Shown here piece after piece: positions 1 through 9,321 of a stretch of DNA of 64,000 nt. Below the pieces are notes generated by a model. The model saw only the letters and a program-made list of their open reading frames with translations, made no database searches and was not told the DNA's origin. A program made the translations under genes and the position numbers. How positions within the stretch are numbered: the stretch's first letter is position 1; each line of letters begins with the position of its first letter. Location: positions 186,001-250,000 of the forward strand of contig NC_037323.1 in the NCBI RefSeq assembly GCF_000143535.2, written 5' to 3'. Source of the DNA: Botrytis cinerea B05.10. Lineage: Eukaryota; Ascomycota; Leotiomycetes; Helotiales; Sclerotiniaceae.

Positions 1-907
1 GATGAGGAAATTGCGCGTGCAGCAGAACTGGCTAAAGAAGCCGATCAAGTAATCATCTGCGCCGGTCTAAACGTGAGTCGTCTTCTATCTATACAGGGAG
101 CATTCCTAACAATACTTTTAGTCCGACTGGGAAGGTGAAGGAGCCGATCGGGAGATTTTCGGTCTCCCATTGCACATGAATAAATTGATCTCGACCCTCA
201 CCCCCCTCAACCCCAACACAGTCGTTGTAATTCAATCTGGAACTCCCGTCGACCTCCCTTTTCTATCCACAACTCCCGCTCTTCTTCAAGCCTGGTATGG
301 AGGCAACGAGACAGGCAATGCTATCGCTGATGTCATTTTCGGTAAAACTAATCCCTCGGCGAAATTACCTTTATCGTTTCCAAAGAGAATCGAAGATAAC
401 CCAGCCTTTTTGAGTTTCAGATCTGAGAGGGGTAGGGTAATATATGGTGAAGACATCTATATGGGATATAGATGGTATGATGCATTAAATCTACCTGTTT
501 TGTTCCCCTTCGGCCACGGACTTAGCTATACCACATTCGCAATCTCTGACCTGAATATTGAGAAATCCGATAAGAAGATCAAAATCTCGGTAAAAGTCAA
601 GAATACAGGAGAAGTCTCAGGAGCAGAGGTCGTTCAAGTTTATATCCAGCAACAAAATCCATCTATTCGCAGACCAAATAAAGAATTGAAGGGATTTGAG
701 AAAGTATTTCTGAAGGCTGGAGAGGAGAAGAGGGTGGAGGTTGATATTGAAGTTAAGTATGCGGCGGCATTTTGGGATGAAGTTAGAGAGGCTTGGGTTG
801 TGGAAAAGGATGCATATGATGTCCTTGTGGGTAATACCAGCGAGTTGGCTGGAGAGTTAAAGGCAACATTTGAGGTAGAAAGGACGGAATGGTGGAATGG
901 TTTGTAG
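1..907 (+). CDS. GH3 beta-glucosidase, C-terminal part (5' truncated by window)
   Basis: This is the 3' end of a glycoside hydrolase family 3 gene; the N-terminal barrel carrying the nucleophile lies upstream of the window. Exon 1..72 ends in CAGLN, an intron runs 73..121 (GTGAGT...TTTTAG), and the last exon is 122..907. Visible motifs are SDWEGEGADR at the exon junction, QSGTPVDLPF, QAWYGGNETGNAIADVIFG, GEDIYMGYRWYD and FPFGHGLSYT, followed by a fibronectin-III-like C-terminal domain. The WEGEGADR motif and FGLPLHMNKLI segment resemble the yeast/fungal beta-glucosidases that carry a PA14 insert and are usually cytosolic, but the part that would show a signal peptide or PA14 is missing, so location is inference. 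It would hydrolyse terminal beta-D-glucosides. The family call is firm; the substrate is not. Confidence 0.93.
73..121 (+). other. spliceosomal intron in the GH3 gene
   Basis: A 49-nt intron with donor GTGAGT and acceptor TTTTAG. Removing it joins ...ICAGLN to SDWEGEG in one frame. Confidence 0.9.
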
Positions 908-3564
908 ATTAGAGCTCGGAAGAGCGAGGGTTACAAGGTCTAATCTTATTGCTAGGTGCATATTCTATACGCTTATGCTATAGGTTGTTTGAGACAAAAG
1001 GTAGTCACCTAAGAGGATTCATTCTAAATTCAATATCCACATATTTTTACTCAGTTTTTGAGATAAATTTTATGACAGATATCCCTCCCGTATCTTGCCT
1101 GTGCATTACTCTATCTCCAAACCCACAACTCTGATACATTACTGGTAATTTCGGTGTTCCACGATGCCTTTTGTTCTCATTCGGAGCGCGTGTTACAATT
1201 ATTTTGCTAGACGGTGCCGATATATCAAGTCCCTGTTGATAACTTCAAAATGAGTGAGTGGAAGGGAGATATTTGCTTCCACAAGATTGTGTATAAAGAT
1301 GGAGCACTACTATTTGGCAATTTAATATTTGTTCTTTCGCCAGGACTAGAGATAAGATGCGATTTAACTAATTAGCTCTTCAGAGATGCTGTCATTTCAT
1401 ATCAAACTTAACGACGGTGATCCGGACTTATAGTACCCCTTCAATCCTGTGTTCATGTTCAAGTCGTTTGTTAATCTCTTCTCACCGACAAACTAGATAT
1501 TTTTCATGTTTACAATATCTACCCTTCACCTAATAACTATCCATCTCTTACTCTCAGTCTATCCTTTACACTTTACTTCTCGACCAACAAAACTATTCTC
1601 CGATCCTCCCACCTAATCATACTATTCCTTTCCTCTCTTTTACTTCAACATTGCAATTCCACAACAATTTCGCATGAATGAACTGTGTTTTCACATATGT
1701 TAAATATTTTTCCAGGTATTTTATGGGTCCCATGATGAAATCTTGCACTACTTTTCGATTATTGTTTCTGTATTTGGAGTTACTGTTGAGATCTGAGGAT
1801 TTAGATGAAGAAAATCAGCGGCTGGGGATGAAAGAGTTTGGCTGTGGAAGTAGAAATGCGAGTGAAAAAGGATGGATACGCTTGTCTAGTTGGTGGTTTT
1901 GTAAGTTTTGTGATTGTAAGGGATATGCGAAGGGGGTGAAACTAACACCGGCTGGTAACCAAACATCACAAACTCCATTAATATCCTCTAGAATAGTCCT
2001 GAGTGATATCATTAGAATCGGCAGGTTTAATTTTAATCCCTTTCAAATCACCGCATTCAGATTTTCCAGTTCTTCTCACCTCTCTAGCTCGGTAATCCTT
2101 TCCTCTCTGGAATCTCCTCATATCTCAGCAATCAATCTCTCCAGAACTCCACAAGAAATATTTTTCAACAGATAACCCGAAATATCACTTAGAATTGAGG
2201 CTGTTGTTTCACTCCAAGCAGCCAAGAGTATCATGGGCATCGCTTGAAGTTTTCTAAGCGGTACACTTTCCTCATTCTCTCTTGATAGCCTGGGCCATGA
2301 AAACGGTCTCTCGAGTATCAGTCCGAGTGTCGAGGAATCTTATCGCAGATTCGTTGATAGTGATCCTGCTTCATCTTTTTGAGGCTAAGGGGTATGCAAT
2401 GCTTTTACACTGTTGAAGAGAAGAGGTATGCAGGGATAACCACGAAAATTTCGTAGACTGTTGAAGAATTCTCCGAATCTGTGATCGCTGAAGATGTAGA
2501 AGGTGATGGTGTTTAAACAGGGTGCCATGTTGAGTATTGCTCCTGCTTCTAGACTATTGAACGTCTGATCGTGGAGACGCGAAGTGAGCAATGAGACGTG
2601 TTTCTGCGAAATAGGTTCTGGGTTTTGAGAGCGCGGAGGGTAAAGGAGCGACTCTGTAGTTCTTTCATGCGTATGTGGAGTACGAGAGGAGTGCTGATGA
2701 GGAATTCGGGTTGATTGGGTTGACGTTCCTGCCATACTGGATGTTTTGGGGAAAATGATTGAATGGAATGATGAAGATGCCAATCAAGGCGGAGGGGTGG
2801 AGAAAGATAGCTAATTTGGGGCGATTCGGACGACATATCCATATATGGTGTGGAGAGAGGTTATTTCGTGGATGAGGGTTCTTCGAATTACGGGGATGAT
2901 GAAGAGGAGGTGAGAGAAAGACCAAATTCTCGGACCAGAGATGTGGCAAAGAGAATAGATGATTAGATTGTAGAGAGTTGTTAGAATTTATGGTTACTAT
3001 TAGGAAAAGCTCTGTTGGGTTATAGAAAAAAACACAATTACTCCGAGGATGATGGAGAATGTTATTCCTATGACTGAGCTAGGATCCAACCTTCCAAGAG
3101 CCAGCATTATCTCAACAAACTTTCTAATACTACATAGAAAGTTTCAATTGGGGGTTCCATATCCAAACATTGAATCCTTATCTTCTATCTATGCAACAGA
3201 GCTAGAGGTTGGCTTGATGGTGGTAAGATCCACCCTGGACTGACTTATATGAAAATATGAGCGGCACAGGTCATCGACCATTGGAACTGAACTTGATCAA
3301 AATCGGCAAATTGCTGACCCAAATTTCGTACGTATACTAACTCGACAGAGAGGAACCCACAATCCAAACCAGATAAAGATCTGCTCAGGACTCTGAAAAC
3401 AAACTTTCACTCGGAGGTGATTGTGAGCATGAAGACAGATTGTTGCTCTAAGAGAAATTTCCATGCAACGCTTTCGTACTGTTGAAGAGGAAACATAAAA
3501 TGATAAGTTGTAAGCATCTAGAATGTGATAACATATATAATAGCGAGTTTTGCAGACATACCCT
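908..3564. other. intergenic region, no convincing intact gene
   Basis: This 2.7-kb spacer separates the GH3 stop from the SDR pseudogene. Nothing in it can be assigned to a family. A pyrimidine-rich stretch at about 1500-1670 followed by ATG at 1674 and 1678 resembles a fungal core promoter. The open frame behind the second ATG (1678..2175, 165 aa) has no recognisable domain. On the minus strand between 2950 and 2385 three overlapping open frames follow each other, which could be a decayed gene (listed separately). Confidence 0.5.
2385..2949 (-). pseudogene. possible decayed protein gene, family unknown
   Basis: Three overlapping minus-strand frames succeed one another. The last one reads EAGAILNMAPCLNTITFYIF followed by FFNSLRNFRGYPCIPLLF, a rhythm of leucines and prolines like the repeats of fungal F-box-type proteins. 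No single frame is long, no good start is visible, and I do not recognise a family. It may simply be chance frames in a pyrimidine-skewed stretch. It is recorded because the next gene downstream (3565-4536) is certainly a pseudogene, so relics are plausible here. Confidence 0.15.
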
Positions 3565-4536
3565 TTATCTGTAATCTGCAATCTTTTCTTCACACCAATT
3601 CCAAAATTTATTTGCTGTCCCACTCCCCCCTTCATCAGAACTCTTTAAAGCAGTCAACAAATCTTCTCTTGGACCTGGATGTATACGTCCCCAAGGAACC
3701 ACACACTCTCCATTACTTTCCATCCCTAGCCCCTCCGACAACCCTGCCCATAGCTCTGTATACGCTCCCATCTTCGCCTTGTACAAAAGCGGTCAAGCAG
3801 CATAATACATCCCTTTCGCATTCCTCATCAAGTTCGTCTTCAAGTTACCTGGATTCTGCGTCACACTCAAAATCCCAAATTCCCCGACCCTTTTCGCCAA
3901 TTCACTGGCCAAAAACCAGTTACCGACTTTAGAATTATTGTAATTCTTGACTTGATCTTTGGGAGGAGTATCAGGCTCAGACATAATGATTCCATCTTTC
4001 GGGGCCGTAAGCTCGGATAATTGAGAATGTGTCCAGACCACATGGACAGTACCAGGCTCAGAGTGTTTACCGCAGCTTTTAGGCAAGGGAGAAGACATTG
4101 AGTAAATAGTAACGGTCCTAAACAATTTGTGGCCATTTGAAGCTCAACCCCTTGTTTAGATAAACTACCCAACTCTGGTTGCGAAACGCCTGCATTATTC
4201 CAGAGAACATCGAGCTTCGTCTCTTTTTTCATGAAGGACTCGGCTGATGCTTTAATTGTACTCAGATCATCCAATTCTAGCGGTAGAAATTCGAGTTGGC
4301 AAGGTAATTTTTGACGTTGATGATGATTTGATATGCTCGATACATTTTTGAGCGTTGGTTTCTGAGCGTCCAGCTATGTAGACTTTGCCGCCGGCGTTTT
4401 AGAGAATGGTAGCCAACTCTAGACCAAAACCTGATGTTCTACCTGTGATAATGAAGACTTTGCTCGTTTGACTAGGTAAATTTTGCTCTGTTAGAGTGGG
4501 AGCTGGGGGAAAGAATTGCGAAAAGGTGACACCCAT
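3565..4536 (-). pseudogene. short-chain dehydrogenase/reductase pseudogene
   Basis: Read from the ATG at 4536 downward, the sequence encodes a fungal NAD(P)-binding short-chain dehydrogenase of the retinol-dehydrogenase/TIC32-like type. Pieces in order are MGVTFSQFFPPAP at the N-terminus, VFIITGRTSGFGLELATIL (TGxxxGxG cofactor motif), KVYIAGRSETNAQKCIEHIK, LDVLWNNAGVSQPELG (NNAG), MATNCLGPLLFTQCLLP, YNNSKVGNWFLASELAKR (Y-x3-K catalytic pair) and LSVTQNPGNLKTNL. It is broken at least four times: an in-frame TAA at 4399-4401 just after the cofactor motif, a frame change near 4290-4310, another near 4065-4100, and a TGA at 3793-3795 before the last 70 codons. No short-intron model restores all four, so it is a pseudogene rather than a spliced gene. 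It lies between GH3 and the sugar transporter. Confidence 0.88.
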
Positions 4537-5484
4537 GGCAGCGATTTAAAATTTGTAGAGGAAGAAAATGAAATACAATATAAATCCGTGAGATAATGTG
4601 GTATTTATGTATTGAGTTGGTAAGACGCGAACTGGTTGATGTTATGTTGGTGTTATGTTGGTGAACGCCTGGTGACGACTCTGTCAGCATAGCAAGGGAT
4701 AGCTCTGTTGCCATCGCATTGCATTGAATGTAAATATAAATGTAGATTTAAATGAAGAGCCCTGAGTCAGGAATGTCTAGTTCCCATAATTTTGTTGATT
4801 TGAGGTGGTGCTGTACTTGGAGAATTGTCCTCATCTAGAGATCTAGCTGCGTTTCTTGGTTTGCTTGAGAGGCCATAGTCTAAAATGAGTGTGAGTGATC
4901 TGAGCTTCAGACTACGATAAACTGCCTCTTGTCTGATATGGTAACAGCTTAATAATTTTTTGCCTTTGCCTACATAGATTCAATGAACGTTATAGAACTA
5001 TACTGCAGTTGTGTTGCGACTTCTTTCGAATCAGCCGTAAGTCTTGTGGGTAGTATTCTCAAGTGATTATTAATCGACGAAATTCCAACTCTAACCGAAG
5101 AATAAGCCAATCTGCACATAACGATCCAAGTCCGAGATGCATAGCTTTCCGAGACATTACATCGCAATAAACCGTATATTACAATCAATAGCTTGACGCA
5201 ACCGTCCAGTGGAATAGATTTCTAGGCCACTGAATCCATCGCGACAGAGCTATGTAAGGACATATGCTATAAGGAAGATGTGTTTGTTCCTCAAAGAGCT
5301 TGAGAACATTTATCCTTCCACCTGGGGGCTGAGGTGTATTCACGTACCATGCCGTGCTGTGATCGAACTTCGTTTGTGGTATGAATGCGGGTGGTACATT
5401 ATGAAAATTTCGAACTCAAAGCTCAAGTTTGTCGTTCCTTGCCGACGCTTCGAAAGTGCATGAGTGATAGTGAGTAACCCTAAG

Positions 5485-5922
5485 TCATGCGTCTACTGTA
5501 GTAGAATTAGCAAGGGCACTAGGGTCGTAGAAATTGTTCATGAAGATTGCTTCTTCATGTACACAGTTTGGTTCCCTAGAGAGAGAAAAGCAGCATTGGC
5601 AACCAGAAGGATAGATATGGCAACCGGCGCTTCTTTGTGACTCTTTTCTGAGAAATGGAAGGCCTCCACAGATTTGTTCTACGGTAGTAATGGAATTCGC
5701 AATGTCCAGGGAATATTTTTCGTGTTTAATAATAATGTGTTTGAGAAGCTCCGAAGTGTTTAGACTTGAACTTGCCAGATTCCGGACTTGAGGACAATCT
5801 AGTGCTGATGCAGCTTCATGATAATCAATTGATGGGAAAGTTTGAGGTCGGTGAGATGTTGGACGATGGCAATAGATGATATTTGAAATGAGGCTACTTC
5901 TCCAGCAGAGTCCGAGGGCCAA
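5485..5922 (-). other. 145-codon open frame of unknown meaning
   Basis: The frame has protein-like composition, with SSLNTSELLKHIIIKHEKYS and a cysteine-rich stretch around GCHIYPSGCQCCFSL. No ATG lies near its 5' end (the first in-frame Met is near the C-terminus), so if real it must be a downstream exon of a spliced gene or a relic. I recognise no family. The cysteines do not fit the Zn2Cys6 spacing. Confidence 0.2.
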
Positions 5923-6694
5923 GATTCTTGGGATTTAGATTAATATGGGGAAATGTTGCATGCTGTTCCCTAGATAAACGAAAAGAAGTGGACGCCCCTC
6001 CTCGCAATAATTTCGGTACGAGCTAATCGACGAAAGAGGCAGCTATCTCGACCTATCCATCTTATGCCAGGGCACGGAGTACTCCCTCGGTGTATGGATT
6101 AATGAGCCTCCCAAACTTTATCAGGACTTCATCGGGACGTCAGAATCATAGCATGTGTGTACCATTAACGGGCAGCAGGGTCTAGGGCAACGTGTGTATC
6201 TTCGTCGAGGCCCGGCTGAATAGGTGATAAAGATTTGGGTGTATGGCAAATGCGCGTTGCCTTTAGCATGATGACTCGCATTTCATTCGATATTTATATC
6301 TATTGAACGGATAAGATGGCGACATCTATAATGGTAAGTCTGCAATACTATAACACGACGGACGAACAAATAACAAACATGAGATAATTGTTCTAGCCAC
6401 CCACAGACCCTCGCCTCGCCACGACCGCCCCACTCACGTGCCTACTCGTGATACAAAAGGGACTTCTGGTTTCCACCACGTCCACCATCTCGGTGTCAAA
6501 TACAGGAATTGCGAAGCTACTGATAATGAACTACGGGTCTTGAATCATTGTTGGAACATCACAGCACAACAGCCTCATACAAACCCTACACGAACCCCAT
6601 TCTCCAGATTTCAGAGCCTGAACATCTATATTAACTTAAAGTGGTGGGCCATGCACCCCGCCAATTCCAGCCCCCAGGTTTCGGGGACACTGTG

Positions 6695-6706
6695 ATACCG
6701 CGGTAT
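6695..6706. promoter_or_regulatory. perfect palindrome ATACCGCGGTAT, candidate zinc-cluster regulator site
   Basis: This 12-bp perfect palindrome has CCGCGG at its centre, an everted pair of CCG/CGG half-sites. It lies about 350 bp upstream of the sugar-transporter ATG. Fungal Zn2Cys6 activators bind paired CGG triplets. Assignment to any regulator is inference. Confidence 0.35.
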
Positions 6707-7055
6707 TGCTGGCAATGTGTGCTATAAGTCGGCTTCTATTTGCCCGAAATGCGTTGATTTGGTCCCGATAATGAATGCCGTTAGATAGTGCGTTTCATTT
6801 GTTATGTTCAAAAGCTGTGGCACTAGCAGCGGTGTGAGAATCTAACCAGACTTGAAGCTCTCAAAATGAGAGGTCCTGGCTACTTAATGCAAAGAAAATC
6901 CTCTACGTCTCTGGTAGTAGTCCTTACAGATTGATTTCGAGGTTTCTAGGAGATTCAAACGCGGCTACATCAACAGGAGATTTTCTGGTAGCATTATTGG
7001 AGAGAGCACCAAGAAGAAGTATCTGCTCTACAAGAAATTCTCTTGACAACCGACG

Positions 7056-8655
7056 ATGGGTAAAGCGGTCACTATCGGCACGGGTCTTTTCCTGTCAATT
7101 GGAGGTACGCTCAACTATGTTCCAAATCTTTACAAGAGTAGGGATTTTCTGACATATCTCTTTTAGGTTTCCTCTTTGGTTACGATAGCGGTATTGTTAC
7201 CTCGACAATTGGGCAGCCAGAATTCATTTCATACTTCGGAAAACTAGATGCATCGACCGAGGGTGGAGTGGTTTCTTCTTTCACTGGTGGTGCAATTTTA
7301 GGAGCACTCACAATCTCATGGCTGGCAGATGGTTTAGGAAGGAAGAAAACCATTGCGCTCGGAGGTGCCATATCTGCTTTTGGATGTGCACTTCAAGCGG
7401 GCGCTGCCAATGTTGGAATGCTGATCGCAGGTCGTGCGATTGCTGGTATAGCTGTGGGTATTCTTTCAGCTCTAGTTCCAATGTATTGTTCGGAAATTGC
7501 TGAAGCTTCATATCGTGGTGCTTTGAGTGGTCTTTTACAATTCATGCTTTCATGGGGATATTTCGCAGCTCAATGGATCGGATACGGATGCAACTATACC
7601 ACTTCTAGTTTTCAATGGCGCTTCCCTTTGGCCTTTCAGGTTGTCCCTGGCCTATTCTTAGCTATCGGAACTTGGTTCTTGCAAGAATCTCCTCGATGGT
7701 TAATGGAGAAGGATCGACAAGAAGAGGCGAGAGAGGCTCTTTATAAATTGCACGGCGATGGTTCAAACGACGAATACTTGGAGTTGGAGTTTGCTGAAAT
7801 TCGAGACACCATCATAGCGGAAAAGACAGTAGCAGTCAAATCATGGTCCGGACTTATTGCGAAAAAGTCATGGAGACATCGACTCATCTTGGGATGCGGA
7901 ATCCAAGCATGGGGCCAACTGTCAGGCATCAACGTTATCAACTATTACGGAGTCACCATCTACAGCCTTTTGGGTATCGACACGCGCACTTCCCTCATGA
8001 TCATCGGCATCTCCGGCTCTCTTTCTATTGTTTACTGTGCACTCGGTTTATACTTCTTGGAAAGACTTGGAAGAGTCAAGCCAATGGTTTTCTCGGCCAC
8101 TGGTTGCGCATTGGCTCTGTTGGTCAACGCAGTTCTCAGTCAGTATTACGTTGTCGGCGGACAAGAATCAACAAATGCCAATGCATTACGGGCAATGGTA
8201 GCCATGAACCTTGTATTCTCATTCTTCTATACATTTACTGGAATCATTAGTTGGGTCTACCCTGCCGAAATCTTTCCCGTGGAAATTCGAGCTCGTGGAA
8301 ATTCAATCTCAACCCTGACAAATTGGTGTCTTGGTCTTCTTCTGGGTCAGACTGGACCGTTAGCACTCGCCAATATTGGTTTCAAATTTTTCTACGTCTT
8401 TTTTGTCTTTAATATTCTTGCAGCAGCATGTTATTGGATCTTCTACCCAGAGTACGTATTCCTGTTTCTGTAACCTAAATTATGGTAAAAACTAACTTGT
8501 TGGACAGAACCAAGGGCAAGACACTTGAGCAGATGGATGAATTGTTTGGTGATCAACTAGTTCCTCATGCATTGGTGGACCCTACTGGCGCAGAAGCCGC
8601 GAGGACTGCAATGAACGAGAAGGGTGTTTTTACACATGATGAAGATGTTTCGTGA
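7056..8655 (+). CDS. MFS sugar transporter
   Basis: Three exons, 7056..7104, 7167..8451 and 8508..8655, encode 493 aa. The introns (7105..7166 and 8452..8507) have GTACG donors and AG acceptors. The protein is a 12-helix major facilitator of the fungal sugar-porter family. The N-terminus is unusually short before the first helix (MGKAVTIGTG, then GGFLFGYDSGIV). WLADGLGRKK is the helix 2-3 loop motif, QESPRWLMEK the end of helix 6, GIQAWGQLSGINVINYYG helix 7, and PETKGKTLEQMDELFG follows helix 12. It should move a monosaccharide or small glycoside across the plasma membrane by proton symport. The next gene on the same strand, 666 bp downstream, is an alpha-L-rhamnosidase without a signal peptide, so L-rhamnose or a rhamnoside is an attractive but unproven substrate. 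Confidence 0.93.
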
Positions 8656-9321
8656 TTTATTCAGCGTTCAATAAGCTGAAACTTGTTAGAGATAAAAATA
8701 TGTAGTCATTACAAGTTCTTACCCAATATAATCAAAATGATAATTTATGTTTACACGATATCTCAATTGGTAAACTTGTAGACCGCATCATTTCCAAATT
8801 CTAGACGATTTTTGCCGTTTGTCTCATCTTTCTACTACTTGACGTTCCCTTTCTGACTTGTCAGTAAATTGGTTGGTTGAGTGATGGCAGATAAATTCGA
8901 GAACATTTCCTCCACTTCAAGTTCGATTAAAGCTCCACATATCGCTACTCCAAGCGGAATCCAACACCTCATCTCATGTTAAAAAAAAATTACTTTCCTC
9001 CATCTCTCAACGGTTACCATTTGTGTCAGCCCCCAAGCCCGGACTTGACCCGTCCCCGCATAATTCAGAGTGGAAGCGAGGGGGGGTGGGGCTCGCCGTC
9101 TATTGACCCGACATCTCGCGTCCACTATCAACCAGCAACAATGAAAACGGCTTCAACTTTCGGCAAGTCTCGATATTATAAGGGTTCTTTTTTTTTGGCA
9201 GTGTGAAATCTAAGTTTCTAGGAGGCTATTGGTTTACTGTTTCTTTAGGTGTTCTTGAGATTTTGCGCCGTCGAAGCGATTCAAACTTACACGATAATAC
9301 CTGACTTGGCTTTCGGAAAAG
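8656..9321 (+). promoter_or_regulatory. promoter region of the alpha-L-rhamnosidase gene
   Basis: This 666-bp spacer holds the transporter 3' end and the rhamnosidase promoter. Visible elements are a TATA-like TATTATAAGG at 9174-9183, two CreA-type G-rich hexamers (CCCCGC at 9054-9059, GTGGGG at 9086-9091), and an inverted CGG-N7-CCG pair at 9040-9052. CreA sites would fit carbon-catabolite repression of a glycosidase. All three are matches by eye to short motifs. Confidence 0.4.

Larger units (their letters stand above)
4537..7055. other. intergenic region upstream of the sugar transporter
   Basis: This is 2.5 kb with no recognised gene. It holds one 145-codon minus frame of unknown meaning (5485-5922) and, near its right end, a perfect 12-bp palindrome (6695-6706) that may be a regulator site for the transporter. 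A C-rich patch at 6408-6436 and CCCCGC at 6657-6662 could be CreA-like sites. Confidence 0.5.

Noticed and set aside
1678..2175. 165-codon plus-strand frame with its own ATG and a pyrimidine-rich upstream stretch
   Set aside because: No domain or conserved motif; composition changes abruptly along it and a better-looking frame lies on the opposite strand, so coding is not supported.
3565..4536. Repeat-induced point mutation as cause of the pseudogene
   Set aside because: The lesions include frameshifts and only two stops; no dense C-to-T pattern is visible, and no second copy lies in the window.
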